From positions 1 to 64,000 of the forward strand of contig NZ_PDOB01000019.1 of the NCBI RefSeq assembly GCF_002760665.1: a DNA stretch of 64,000 nucleotides, read 5' to 3'. Below are positions 43,819 through 53,445 of this stretch, piece after piece. The stretch's first letter is position 1. The number at the start of each line of letters is the position of its first letter. This stretch comes from Massilia psychrophila. Lineage in GTDB: Bacteria > Pseudomonadota > Gammaproteobacteria > Burkholderiales > Burkholderiaceae_D. The translations under genes and the position numbers were made by a program. A model generated the notes under the pieces. That model saw only the letters and a list, made by a program, of their open reading frames with translations, was not told the origin of the DNA and did not search any database.

Positions 43819-45012
43819 ATGGAAGACCTGCTGCTGCTGATCCACCGCATCCCCTACCCGCCCAACAAGGGCGACAAGATCCGCTCCTACCACTTGCTCA
43901 AGCACCTGGCGCAGAGCTACCGGGTGCACCTGGCGACGTTTGTGGACGATGCCGACGACTGGCAGCACGTGCCGCGCGTCGAGGCGCTGTGCGCCAGCAG
44001 CCATTTCGCTTCGCTCAATGCGCTGCTGGCGCGCGTGCGCAGCCTCGGCGCGCTACTGGCCAACCGTTCGCTGTCGCGCGATTATTACCGCAACCATGGC
44101 CTGCGCCAGTGGGCCGCCAACGCCATGCAGGCGCACGACATCAAGCGCATCGTCGTGTTTTCGTCGGCCATGGCGCAGTACGCCGAAGCGTTTCCCGACG
44201 TGCGCCGGGTAGTCGATTTTTGCGACGTCGACTCCGACAAGTGGCGCCAGTACGCCGAACAGAAATCCTGGCCGATGAACTGGCTGTACCGCCACGAAGC
44301 GCGCCAGCTGCTGGCCTATGAGCGCAAGGTTGCGCTTGAGTGCGACGCTTCGCTGTTTGTGTCAAGCCCGGAAGCGGACCTGTTCAAAAAACTGGCGCCG
44401 GAAAGCGCGGCCAAGATCGACTTTTTCAACAACGGCGTCGACACCGAGTATTTTTCGCCCGACCGCAGCTATGCCAGCCCGTACGCCGCCGGCGAACGCG
44501 CGGTGGTGTTTACCGGTGCCATGGATTATTGGCCGAACATCGACGCGGTGCAGTGGTTCGCCGCCGACGTCATGCCGCAACTGCGGGCGCGCTTTGCCAA
44601 CCTGCGCTTTTACATCGTCGGCGCCCGCCCGTCCGGCGCGGTGCAGGCGCTAGCCCAGCTGCCCGGCGTGGTGGTGACCGGCACCGTCCCCGACGTGCGG
44701 CCTTACATCGCCCACGCCCAGGTGGCGGTGGCGCCGCTGCGCATCGCCCGCGGCATCCAGAACAAGGTGCTCGAAGCGATGGCAATGGCCACCCCGGTGG
44801 TGGTGTCGCCGCAGGCGCTCGAAGGGATCGAAGCGATTCCCGGTACCGACCTGGTGCTGGCGATCGATGCCGCCGGCTTCGTTGCCGAGGTCTCCGCCCT
44901 GCTCGCCGTTGCCAACACGGCAATCGGCCAGGTGGCACGTTCCAAGGTTGAAAAATTATATAGCTGGCCAAGCAATCTGGCCCGCATCGAAGCGAGGCTT
45001 GAATGTATTTGA
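43819..45012 (+). CDS. TIGR03087-type XrtA glycosyltransferase
   Basis: Encodes 397 aa; the start MEDLLLLIHRIPYPPNKGDK is the characteristic opening of this XrtA subfamily. It is a GT4/GT-B-fold enzyme: FNNGVDTEYFSPDRS, VVFTGAMDYWPNIDAVQWFA, and the nucleotide-sugar region VAPLRIARGIQNKVLEAMAM. It adds a sugar to the lipid-linked repeat unit in the cytoplasm. Its end overlaps the exosortase gene by 10 bases. Confidence 0.9.
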   Translation: MEDLLLLIHRIPYPPNKGDKIRSYHLLKHLAQSYRVHLATFVDDADDWQHVPRVEALCASSHFASLNALLARVRSLGALLANRSLSRDYYRNHGLRQWAANAMQAHDIKRIVVFSSAMAQYAEAFPDVRRVVDFCDVDSDKWRQYAEQKSWPMNWLYRHEARQLLAYERKVALECDASLFVSSPEADLFKKLAPESAAKIDFFNNGVDTEYFSPDRSYASPYAAGERAVVFTGAMDYWPNIDAVQWFAADVMPQLRARFANLRFYIVGARPSGAVQALAQLPGVVVTGTVPDVRPYIAHAQVAVAPLRIARGIQNKVLEAMAMATPVVVSPQALEGIEAIPGTDLVLAIDAAGFVAEVSALLAVANTAIGQVARSKVEKLYSWPSNLARIEARLECI

Positions 45013-46562
45013 AACCGCCGCCGGGTTTGGTCCAGGCTGCCGCCGTACGCCATAACGCCACCACGATCCTGCTGATTGTGCTGGCCATGCTGGCGCCGTG
45101 CATATTTTATTTCGCGACCGCCAAATCGATCGTCGATATCTGGATCAAGTCGGAAACGTTCGCGCACGGTTTCATCATCTTGCCGATCAGCCTATGGCTG
45201 ATCTGGCGCCGGCGCGCCAATTTTACGGCCCTGCCGCCGACGCCGTACTGGCCGGCGCTGGCGCTGGTCGCCTTGGCCGGTTTTGGCTGGCTGCTGGCGC
45301 GGGCAGGCGAAGTCCAGGTCGTGCAGCAGTATATGTTTGTCGCGATGCTGCCGCTGACCGCGCTGGCCGTGCTCGGCCGCCGGCTGGCCGGCTCGCTTGC
45401 CTTCCCGCTGCTGTTCGTCCTGGCCGCCGTGCCGTTCGGCGAGATCTTCATCGGGCCGCTGATCTCGTTTACCGCCGACTTCACGGTGTTGGCCGTTCAG
45501 CTGACCGGCATTCCGGTGCTGCGCGACGGCACCCACTTCGAGATTCCGAGTGGCAGCTGGTCGGTGGTGGAAGCCTGCAGCGGCGTGCGCTACCTGATTT
45601 CATCGGTGACGATCGGCCTGCTGTATGCCTACCTCACTTACCGCTCGACCTCGCGGCGCATCCTGTTCATCGTCTTTTCCGTTATTGTCCCGATCATTGC
45701 CAATGGTTTGCGCGCGTACATGATCGTCATGATCGGCCACCTCAGCGGGATGACCTTGGCCGTCGGCGTCGACCACCTGATCTACGGCTGGGCGTTCTTC
45801 GGCCTGGTCATGTTCATCATGTTTTGGATCGGCAGCTACTGGCGCGAGGACGAAGCGCCCGCCCCGGCCGCAGCTGCACCGGGCCTTGCCACGCGCCGAT
45901 CCGACACCGGCGCCGCCAACTTTGCAGCCATCGCCGCTGCGCTGATTGTGCTTGCCGCGTTGTGGCCCGCGTTTGCCGCCTACAACTCCCGTGTTACCCA
46001 CAATCCCAAGCCGGTGCAGTTCGGCCCGGTCAGCATTAAGTGGCCTGCCGCGCCGGTCTTCTCGACATGGAAACCGGAGTACATGGCGGGCGACGCAAGT
46101 TTTACAGGGACTTACCAAGCCGCCACCGGCGCGCCGGGCCAGCCGGTGGGGCTGACGGTACTTTATTACCGCAACCAGGCCAGCAACAAGGCGCTGATCA
46201 GTTCGGTGAACGTTGTGGCGGCCCGTCAACAGGACTGGCACCAGACCGGTTCTGCGCTGCACAGCGAACAGCTTGCAGGCGCCACGTTCGGGCTGCGCGA
46301 AACGCGGCTGCAAGGCCGATTCGGCAAGATGCTGGTCTGGCATTGGAATTGGATCGACAACCGCTTCACCGCCAACGACTACGTCGGCAAGCTGCGGCAG
46401 GCGCAGGCGAAACTGATGTTCCGTGGCGACGACGGCGCCGCCGTGATGGTGTCAGCACCTTACGAAGAGAATCCCGAAGCGGCGCGCACGGCGATGCGCG
46501 CTTTCATGAATGCCAATCTGGCGTCGGTCGAGGCGGCACTGGCGGCGGCTCAGGGAAACTAA
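45003..46562 (+). CDS. xrtA: Exosortase A with fused EpsI domain
   Basis: Encodes 519 aa. The first 280 residues form the multi-pass exosortase core. The catalytic triad is visible: Cys192 in VVEACSGVRYLI, Arg237 in IANGLRAYMI and His258 in GVDHLIYGWAFF. A further membrane segment (about 302-322) leads to a periplasmic EpsI-type domain (VTHNPKPVQFGPVSIKWPAA, LTVLYYRNQ, LVWHWNWIDNRF). XrtA cuts PEP-CTERM signals such as that of the protein at 30547-31389 and likely attaches the product to an envelope polymer or lipid. It is translationally coupled to the glycosyltransferase genes around it. Confidence 0.95.
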   Translation: MYLKPPPGLVQAAAVRHNATTILLIVLAMLAPCIFYFATAKSIVDIWIKSETFAHGFIILPISLWLIWRRRANFTALPPTPYWPALALVALAGFGWLLARAGEVQVVQQYMFVAMLPLTALAVLGRRLAGSLAFPLLFVLAAVPFGEIFIGPLISFTADFTVLAVQLTGIPVLRDGTHFEIPSGSWSVVEACSGVRYLISSVTIGLLYAYLTYRSTSRRILFIVFSVIVPIIANGLRAYMIVMIGHLSGMTLAVGVDHLIYGWAFFGLVMFIMFWIGSYWREDEAPAPAAAAPGLATRRSDTGAANFAAIAAALIVLAALWPAFAAYNSRVTHNPKPVQFGPVSIKWPAAPVFSTWKPEYMAGDASFTGTYQAATGAPGQPVGLTVLYYRNQASNKALISSVNVVAARQQDWHQTGSALHSEQLAGATFGLRETRLQGRFGKMLVWHWNWIDNRFTANDYVGKLRQAQAKLMFRGDDGAAVMVSAPYEENPEAARTAMRAFMNANLASVEAALAAAQGN

Positions 46563-46563
46563 G

Positions 46564-47763
46564 ATGGGCGCGCACATCATTGATGCCGATGGCGAAGCAC
46601 CGCTGGTCATCCACCTGGTGTACCGGCTCGACTTCGGCGGGCTGGAAAACCTGATGGTCGAGCGCATCAACCGCATGCCCGCCGAGGCGTACCGCCACGC
46701 CGTAGTGGCGCTCACCGAGATCACCGATTTCGCCAGCAAGATCAAGAAACCGGGCGTCGCGCTGTATTCCCTGCACAAGCAGCCCGGCCTGTCGCTTAAA
46801 ACCCACGTCGACCTGTGGAAGCTGCTGCGCCGCTTGAAGCCGGCAATCCTGCACACCTACAATTTGTCGGCTGTCGAGTACGCGCCAGCCGGCTTGCTAG
46901 CCGGCGTACCGGTACGCATCAACGGCGCTCACGGGCGCGACGCCGCCGATCCGGAGGGTCGCAACCGCAAGCACAATGCACTGCGCCGCGCCATGGTGCC
47001 GTTCTACGACTGCTGCTACGCCAATTCGGCCGCCATGGTCGACTGGAACCGGCAAGTGATCAAAGTGCCGGCGGCCAAGAGCCGGCTGCTGGGCAACGGC
47101 ATCGATGCCGACAAATTTCACCCGCCGCTGGAAGGCAGCCAACGCCACCTGGCGGTGTTCGGCCCCGGCTGCACGACCATCGGCACGGTCGGCCGTGTCG
47201 AAGAAGTGAAAAATCACGCCGGCCTGGTCGATGCCTTCATCGCGCTGCGCGCGCGCTGCCCGCAATCAGCTGCCCGGTTGCGCCTGGCGATTGTCGGCGC
47301 CGGCCCGCTGCTGGCGGCGCTGCGCGCCAAGGTCGAGGCGGCCGGCATTGCCGAGTTGGTGTGGCTGCCGGGCGCCCGCAGCGACGTCGCCGACATCCTG
47401 CGCGGACTCGACATTTTCGTGATGTCCTCGCTGGCCGAGGGCACGCCCGGCTCGGCGCTCGAAGCGATGGCCAGCAGCCTGCCGGTGGTGGGGACGCGGG
47501 TCGGCGGCATTCCCGAAGTGATCGACGACGGCGTCACCGGCATGCTGGTGCCACCGTCCGATTCTGCCGCCATGGCCGCGGCGTTGGAAGCTTATGTACG
47601 CGATCCACTTCTGGCGGCCCGCCAAGGTGCCGCCGGCCGCGAACGCGTCCTGCGCAAATACAATATGGCCGCCATGGTGGCCGCTTACAAATCGCTGTAC
47701 GACACCCTGTGCGAACGTAAAACAAAATTCAGAAAGCCAGTGAAATCATGTGTGGAATTGTAG
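46564..47763 (+). CDS. TIGR03088-type XrtA glycosyltransferase
   Basis: Encodes 399 aa with the typical opening PLVIHLVYRLDFGGLENLMV. It is a GT4-family GT-B enzyme: LLGNGIDADKFHPPLEGS, TIGTVGRVEEVKNHAGLVDA, and the donor-binding region VMSSLAEGTPGSALEAMAS with GGIPEVIDDG. It acts in cytoplasmic repeat-unit assembly. It starts one base after the exosortase stop and overlaps the amidotransferase gene by 16 bases. Confidence 0.92.
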   Translation: MGAHIIDADGEAPLVIHLVYRLDFGGLENLMVERINRMPAEAYRHAVVALTEITDFASKIKKPGVALYSLHKQPGLSLKTHVDLWKLLRRLKPAILHTYNLSAVEYAPAGLLAGVPVRINGAHGRDAADPEGRNRKHNALRRAMVPFYDCCYANSAAMVDWNRQVIKVPAAKSRLLGNGIDADKFHPPLEGSQRHLAVFGPGCTTIGTVGRVEEVKNHAGLVDAFIALRARCPQSAARLRLAIVGAGPLLAALRAKVEAAGIAELVWLPGARSDVADILRGLDIFVMSSLAEGTPGSALEAMASSLPVVGTRVGGIPEVIDDGVTGMLVPPSDSAAMAAALEAYVRDPLLAARQGAAGRERVLRKYNMAAMVAAYKSLYDTLCERKTKFRKPVKSCVEL

Positions 47764-49652
47764 GCATCTTCGATACGCGCGGCGCGCGCCCGGTTGACCC
47801 GGCGCTGCTCAAGCGCATGAACGAGACCCAGCACCACCGCGGGCCGGATGAGGGCGATATTTACACCGAGCCGGGAGTCGGGTTCGGCCACCGGCGCCTG
47901 TCGGTGATCGATATTGCCAGCGGCCAGCAGCCGATGTTCAACGCCGCCGGCGACGTCGGCGTGGTGTTCAATGGCGAGATCTACAATTTCCCGGAACTGA
48001 CGGCGCAGCTCGAGCAGCTCGGCTACGTCTTCCGCACCAAAAGCGACACCGAAACCATCGTCCATGCGTGGCAAGCCTGGGGCGAGGACTGCGTGCACAA
48101 GCTGCGCGGCATGTTCGCGCTGTGCATCTGGGACCGCAACAAGCAGACCATGTTCATGGCGCGCGACCGCCTCGGCGTCAAGCCGTTCTACTACGCGCTG
48201 CTGGCCGACGGCATGTTCATCTTCGGCTCGGAACTAAAGTCGCTGCGCGCCCATCCCGGCCTGCCGCACGCGATCGACCCGCAGGCGGTCGAGGATTATT
48301 TTGCCTACGGCTATGTGCCGGAACCGAAAACCATTTACGCCGGCGCCAAAAAGCTTTCGCCCGGTTTCACATTGACCGTCCGTATCGGCCAGCCGGTGCC
48401 GCAGCCCAAGCAGTTCTGGGACGTGCCGTTCAAATTGCACGCACCGATGAGCCAGCAAGACGCCGAGGGTGAACTGATCGAGCGGCTGCGCGATGCGGTA
48501 AAAATCCGCCTGAAGGCCGAAGTGCCGCTCGGCGCCTTCCTGTCCGGCGGCGTCGACTCGAGCGCGATCGTGGCGATGATGGCCGGCCTGATGAAGGATC
48601 CGGTCAACACCTGTTCGATCGCGTTCCAGGAAAAAGCGTTCGACGAATCGCCGTATGCCGAACAGGTGGCGCGCCAGTACAAGACCGAACACGTCACCGA
48701 AACCGTCGACACCGACGACTACGCGCTGCTCGACACCCTGGCCGACCTGTACGACGAGCCGTACGCCGACAGCTCGGCGATCCCGACCTACCGCGTCTGC
48801 CAGCTGGCGCGCAAACGCGTGACGGTAGCGCTGTCGGGCGACGGCGGCGATGAGAACCTGGCCGGCTACCGCCGCTACCGCTACGCCATGGCCGAAGACG
48901 CGGTACGCTCGAAAATTCCGGCCGGCTTGCGCAAGCTGGTGTTTGGGCCGCTCGGCAAATACTATCCGAAGGCCGACTGGGCGCCGCGCGTGTTGCGCGC
49001 CAAGACCACCTTCGAGGCGCTGTCGCGCGACCTGGTGGAAGGCTACTTTCATGGCGTCTCGATCATGTCCGACGACATGCGCGCCCAGCTGTTTTCCGAC
49101 AAATTCCGCAAAAACCTGCAGGGCTACCGCGCCATCGACGTGATGCAGGGCCACGCCGCCAATTCGCCGACGGACGATCCGCTGTCGATGATCCAGTACC
49201 TCGACATGAAAACTTACCTGCCGGGCGACATTTTGACCAAGGTCGACCGCGCCAGCATGGCCCACGCGCTCGAAGTGCGGGTGCCGCTGCTCGACCACAA
49301 GCTGGTGGAATGGATTTCCGGCCTGCCGCCGTCGATGAAGCTCAACGGCAGCGAAGGCAAGTACATTTTCAAGAAAAGCCTCGAATCGTACCTGCCGGAA
49401 GAGATCCTGTACCGCAAGAAGATGGGCTTCGCGGTGCCGCTGGCGACCTGGTTTCGCGGCCCGTTGCGCCAGCGCGTACGCGAGTCGCTGCTGGGCGACA
49501 CGCTGGCCTCGACCGGCATCTTCAACACCGGCTACCTGGCCCAGATGGTCGAGCAGCATGAGTCGGGCCGGCGCGACTACAGCGCGCCGATCTGGACCGT
49601 GCTGATGTTCGAAGCGTTCCTGCGCAAGGAATTACAAGGAGAGTCGGCATGA
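47748..49652 (+). CDS. XrtA/PEP-CTERM amidotransferase (asparagine synthase-like)
   Basis: Encodes 634 aa. The N-terminal class II glutaminase has Cys2 (MCGIVGIFDT), a GHRRLSVIDIASGQQPM motif and VVFNGEIYNF. The synthetase domain has the PP-loop VPLGAFLSGGVDSSAIVAMM and LSGDGGDENLAGYRRYRYAM. All residues for glutamine-dependent amide transfer via an acyl-adenylate are present. In the XrtA locus it probably amidates a uronic acid or similar group on the polymer. It overlaps the genes on both sides. Confidence 0.93.
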   Translation: MCGIVGIFDTRGARPVDPALLKRMNETQHHRGPDEGDIYTEPGVGFGHRRLSVIDIASGQQPMFNAAGDVGVVFNGEIYNFPELTAQLEQLGYVFRTKSDTETIVHAWQAWGEDCVHKLRGMFALCIWDRNKQTMFMARDRLGVKPFYYALLADGMFIFGSELKSLRAHPGLPHAIDPQAVEDYFAYGYVPEPKTIYAGAKKLSPGFTLTVRIGQPVPQPKQFWDVPFKLHAPMSQQDAEGELIERLRDAVKIRLKAEVPLGAFLSGGVDSSAIVAMMAGLMKDPVNTCSIAFQEKAFDESPYAEQVARQYKTEHVTETVDTDDYALLDTLADLYDEPYADSSAIPTYRVCQLARKRVTVALSGDGGDENLAGYRRYRYAMAEDAVRSKIPAGLRKLVFGPLGKYYPKADWAPRVLRAKTTFEALSRDLVEGYFHGVSIMSDDMRAQLFSDKFRKNLQGYRAIDVMQGHAANSPTDDPLSMIQYLDMKTYLPGDILTKVDRASMAHALEVRVPLLDHKLVEWISGLPPSMKLNGSEGKYIFKKSLESYLPEEILYRKKMGFAVPLATWFRGPLRQRVRESLLGDTLASTGIFNTGYLAQMVEQHESGRRDYSAPIWTVLMFEAFLRKELQGESA

Positions 49653-50902
49653 GCGCGCTGCCGACGGCCGGCACGTTGAACGCGCCGTTGCGGGTACTGC
49701 ACGTGCTCGACCATTCGATCCCGCTGCACAGCGGCTACACCTTCCGCACCCGCTCGATCCTGCAGCAGCAGCGCGCGCTCGGCTGGGAAACCTTCCACCT
49801 GACCAGCCCGAAACAGGGCCCGGCCGAGCACGGCCACGAAACCGTCGACGGCCTGGCGTTTTACCGCACCGCGCCGGCCACCGGCATGCTGAAGACGCTG
49901 CCGGTACTCAACCAGCTGGCCGTCATTGGCCGCCTCGCCGCTCGCCTGCTGGAAGTGGCGCGCGACATCAAGCCGGACGTGTTGCACGCGCACTCGCCGG
50001 CCCTCAATGCGCTGGCCGCGCTGCGGGTTGGCAAGCGCCTTGGCATCCCGGTGGTCTATGAAATCCGCGCCTTTTGGGAAGACGCCGCAGTCGACCATGG
50101 CACCGCCCGCGAATGGGGGTTGCGCTACCGCGTCACGCGGGCGATGGAAACATATGCGCTCAAGCGGGTCGACGCCGCCACCACCATCTGCGAAGGCTTG
50201 CGCCTTGAAATTGTCGGGCGCGGCATCCCGGCGCACAAGGTGACGGTAATCCCGAATGCGGTCGACGTCAAAGATTTTTCCGTCGACGGCGCGCGCGATG
50301 AAACGCTGGCCGCCTCGCTCGGCCTGGCGGGCCACGCGGTGCTCGGCTTCATCGGCTCGTTCTACGCCTACGAAGGCTTGAACATCTTGCTGCAGGCCTT
50401 GCCGGCAATGCTGGAAAAAAATCCGGCGATCCGCGTGCTGCTGGTCGGCGGCGGGCCGCAGGACGCCGCCCTGAAGCAACAGGCGCGCGATCTCGGCGTG
50501 GCCGACAAGGTCATCTTTACCGGCCGTGTGCCGCACCACGACGTGCAGCGCTATTACAATCTGGTCGATGTGCTGGTCTACCCGCGCCTGAAGATGCGGC
50601 TGACCGACCTGGTTACTCCGCTCAAGCCATTGGAGGCGATGGCGCAGGGACGGCTGCTGGTGGCGTCCGACGTCGGCGGCCACAAGGAACTGATCGAGGA
50701 TGGCAAGACCGGCGTGCTGTTTCGCGCCGGCGACCCGCTCGCGATGGCGCACAAGACGCTCGCCTTGCTCGACGCGCCGGAACGCTGGGCGGCCTTGCGC
50801 GAACAGGGCCGCCGCTTCGTCGAAAACGAACGCAGCTGGAAGGCCAGCGTGGCGCGCTATCACCGCGTGTACGGCGGCGTGACCGGGAAGGCGACCGCCT
50901 GA
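49649..50902 (+). CDS. TIGR04063-type XrtA glycosyltransferase
   Basis: Encodes 417 aa with the family opening RVLHVLDHSIPLHSGYTFRT. It is a GT4-like GT-B fold: VTVIPNAVDVKDFSVDGA, VLGFIGSFYAYEGLNILLQA, and a donor site around VDVLVYPRLKMRLTDLVTPL with PLEAMAQGR. Unlike most GT4 enzymes the usual EGFG is replaced by TPLKPLEAMA, normal for this subgroup. Start and stop overlap neighbours (ATGA and TGATG). Confidence 0.92.
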   Translation: MSALPTAGTLNAPLRVLHVLDHSIPLHSGYTFRTRSILQQQRALGWETFHLTSPKQGPAEHGHETVDGLAFYRTAPATGMLKTLPVLNQLAVIGRLAARLLEVARDIKPDVLHAHSPALNALAALRVGKRLGIPVVYEIRAFWEDAAVDHGTAREWGLRYRVTRAMETYALKRVDAATTICEGLRLEIVGRGIPAHKVTVIPNAVDVKDFSVDGARDETLAASLGLAGHAVLGFIGSFYAYEGLNILLQALPAMLEKNPAIRVLLVGGGPQDAALKQQARDLGVADKVIFTGRVPHHDVQRYYNLVDVLVYPRLKMRLTDLVTPLKPLEAMAQGRLLVASDVGGHKELIEDGKTGVLFRAGDPLAMAHKTLALLDAPERWAALREQGRRFVENERSWKASVARYHRVYGGVTGKATA

Positions 50903-52047
50903 TGGCGTTGCCGTCCCTGCCCCCATCTCTACCCTCGTCCCTGCCTTCCATCCGGATTGGCGTCGTCGGGCCGTTGCCGCCGCCGTCGGGCGGCATGGCC
51001 AACCAGACCTTGCAGCTGATCGGCCTGCTCGAAGCCGACGGCCACGCGGTCGAAGTCATCCAGGTCAACCCCCCCCACCGGCCGGCATGGGCGGAAAAGC
51101 TGAAAGGCGTGCGCGCGCTGTTTCGCCTGCTGCCCTTCGTGGTGCACTTGTGGCAAAGCGCCGGCCGCGTCCAGCTGTTCCACGTGATGGCCAATTCGGG
51201 CTGGTCGTGGCATTTGTACGCCGCGCCGGCCATCTGGATCGGCCGCCTGCGCGGCTGCCCGGTCATAGTCAATTACCGGGGCGGCGAGGCCGACGCCTTC
51301 ATGCAAAAATCGCAAGCCTGGGTGCGCCCGAGCTTGCTGCGCGCCGACGCCGTCATCGTGCCGTCGGGCTTCCTCGAACATGTATTTGGCAAGTACGGCG
51401 TCCCCACTTGCGTGGTGCCCAACATTATCAACCTCGATCGGTTTTCGGCGGCAGCACCGGGCAGCGCCCTCGGCCAGCCGCTGCGCGTGCTGGTCGCGCG
51501 CAACCTCGAACCGATCTACGACAACGAAACGGCGCTGCGCGCCTTCGCCCTCGTGCTGGCAAAGCATCCTGACGCGCAACTGGTGGTGGCCGGCTCCGGC
51601 CCGCTGCGCGATTCGCTCGGGCAGCTGGCCGCCGCGCTCGGCATTGCCGGCTCGGTAACTTTTACCGGCCGGGTCGACAACGCCGGCATGGGCGCGCTGT
51701 ACCGCGGCGCCGACCTGATGCTCAACCCGAGCACCGTCGACAACATGCCAAATTCGGTGCTCGAAGCGCTCGCCAGCGGGGTCGCCGTGGTCAGCACCAA
51801 TGTCGGCGGCGTGCCCTACTTGGTGGAGGACGGCAAGACCGCCCTGCTGGTGCCGCCGCGCTCGCCGCAGGCGATGGCCGACGCGATGCTGCGCCTGGCC
51901 GCCTCGCCAGAACTGGCGTCCAGCTTGAAACTGGCCGGCCTGCAATATGTGCAACAATACGCTTGGGCTGGAGTAAGGCCGCGGCTGCTTGAAGTATACC
52001 GGGCGGTCATCCATCCCAGCCTAGCCAAGATCGCCAGCCATCCATGA
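50902..52047 (+). CDS. GT4-family glycosyltransferase
   Basis: Encodes 381 aa. The first 16 residues are a low-complexity Leu/Pro/Ser tract (LPSLPPSLPSSLPS) before the Rossmann start IRIGVVGPLPPPSGGMANQT. The GT-B core includes PVIVNYRGGEADAFM, VPNIINLDRFSAAAPG, LVARNLEPIYDNETALRAFA and the donor region MLNPSTVDNMPNSVLEALAS with GVPYLVEDGKTAL. The proline/serine tract comes from a short CCCTCT/CCCTGC-like repeat and may vary in length. An internal start is possible but none has a good ribosome binding site. Confidence 0.9.
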   Translation: MALPSLPPSLPSSLPSIRIGVVGPLPPPSGGMANQTLQLIGLLEADGHAVEVIQVNPPHRPAWAEKLKGVRALFRLLPFVVHLWQSAGRVQLFHVMANSGWSWHLYAAPAIWIGRLRGCPVIVNYRGGEADAFMQKSQAWVRPSLLRADAVIVPSGFLEHVFGKYGVPTCVVPNIINLDRFSAAAPGSALGQPLRVLVARNLEPIYDNETALRAFALVLAKHPDAQLVVAGSGPLRDSLGQLAAALGIAGSVTFTGRVDNAGMGALYRGADLMLNPSTVDNMPNSVLEALASGVAVVSTNVGGVPYLVEDGKTALLVPPRSPQAMADAMLRLAASPELASSLKLAGLQYVQQYAWAGVRPRLLEVYRAVIHPSLAKIASHP

Positions 52048-53432
52048 ACACCCAGACACTGCCTCAAACCGGCCTGTACACACAGCTCGTTTCGCGCCTG
52101 CTGTTTCCGCTGCACGAACGCCTGAAGCGCCACACCACGGTGGCGGTGCGCCAGCGTATGGAGCAGTCGCAGTGGTGGCCACCGGCCGAACTCGAGGCGC
52201 TGCAGCTGCGGCGCCTGCGCCAACTGCTGGCCAGGGCCCAGGCCCAGGTGCCGCATTACCGCGACCAGTTCGCCGCGATCGGCTTCGATTGCCTGCGCGA
52301 CGTCCGGTCGCTGGCCGACCTGCGGCGCCTGCCGTTGCTCGACAAGGCCGTCATCCGCGCCGCCGGCGACGCGATGAAGGCGGTTGATGCGGTCGGGCTG
52401 GCCCGCTTTAACACCGGTGGCTCGAGCGGCGAACCGCTGATTTTTTACATCGGCAAGGAACGGGTCAGCCACGACGTTGCCGCCAAGTGGCGCGCCACGC
52501 GCTGGTGGAACGTCGATATCGGCGACGCTGAAATCGTCGTCTGGGGTTCACCCATCGAGCTGGGCGCGCAGGACAAGGTGCGCGCCGTGCGCGACCGCAT
52601 GTTGCGCACCGCCCTGCTACCGGCGTTCGCCATGTCCGAGGCCAAGCTCGACGGCTTCCTGGCAGACATCCGCGTGGTGCGCCCGCGCATGCTGTTCGGC
52701 TACCCGTCGGCGCTGTCGCACATCGCCCGCCACGCCAAGGCAAAAGGGGTACGCATGGACGACCTCGGCATCCGGGTCGCCTTCGTCACGTCGGAACGGC
52801 TGTACGACGAGCAGCGCCAGCAGATTTCGACGACCTTCGGCTGCCCGGTGGCCAACGGTTACGGCGGGCGCGACGCCGGTTTCATCGCCCACCAGTGCCC
52901 GCAGGGCGGCATGCACATCACCAGCGAAGATATCATCGTCGAAATCCTCGATCCGTCAGGCCAGCCGGTGCCCGGCAACCAGGCCGGCGAGATTGTCGTC
53001 ACCCACCTGGCGACCGGCGACTTCCCGTTCATCCGCTACCGCACCGGCGACGTCGGCGTGCTCGACACCGCGCCGTGCACCTGCGGGCGCGGCCTGCCGC
53101 TATTGAAAGAAATCCAAGGCCGCAGCACTGATTTTTTAATCGCCCAGGACGGCACGGTGATGCATGGCCTGGCGCTGGTGTATATCCTGCGCGACTTGCC
53201 GGAAGTGAAGGCGTTCAAGATCAGCCAGGAAACGATCGACCTGACCCGCGTGCAGGTAGTCGCCGACGCTCCGCTTGGCGGCGCGCTGCGGGACAAGATC
53301 AAGGCCGGTTTTAAGGCCAGGCTCGGCGCCACGGTAGCGATCGAGGTCGAGCAGGTGGCTGCGATCCTGCCTGAGAAATCCGGAAAATTCCGTTACGTTG
53401 TCAGCAAGGTCGACGCGGCCCAACCGCGCTGA
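52044..53432 (+). CDS. CapK/phenylacetate-CoA ligase-like protein
   Basis: Encodes 462 aa of the ANL-like CapK family: FNTGGSSGEPLIFYIG (P-loop-like), NGYGGRDAGFIAHQCPQGGM and FPFIRYRTGDVGVL. CapK-type proteins sit in capsule and EPS loci and are thought to activate a carboxylate as an adenylate for transfer to the polysaccharide; the substrate is unknown. It overlaps the preceding gene by four bases. It is one of two adenylate-forming enzymes in this locus; the other is at 61451-63046. Confidence 0.88.
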   Translation: MNTQTLPQTGLYTQLVSRLLFPLHERLKRHTTVAVRQRMEQSQWWPPAELEALQLRRLRQLLARAQAQVPHYRDQFAAIGFDCLRDVRSLADLRRLPLLDKAVIRAAGDAMKAVDAVGLARFNTGGSSGEPLIFYIGKERVSHDVAAKWRATRWWNVDIGDAEIVVWGSPIELGAQDKVRAVRDRMLRTALLPAFAMSEAKLDGFLADIRVVRPRMLFGYPSALSHIARHAKAKGVRMDDLGIRVAFVTSERLYDEQRQQISTTFGCPVANGYGGRDAGFIAHQCPQGGMHITSEDIIVEILDPSGQPVPGNQAGEIVVTHLATGDFPFIRYRTGDVGVLDTAPCTCGRGLPLLKEIQGRSTDFLIAQDGTVMHGLALVYILRDLPEVKAFKISQETIDLTRVQVVADAPLGGALRDKIKAGFKARLGATVAIEVEQVAAILPEKSGKFRYVVSKVDAAQPR

Positions 53433-53445
53433 AAGAGGGCGCCCG

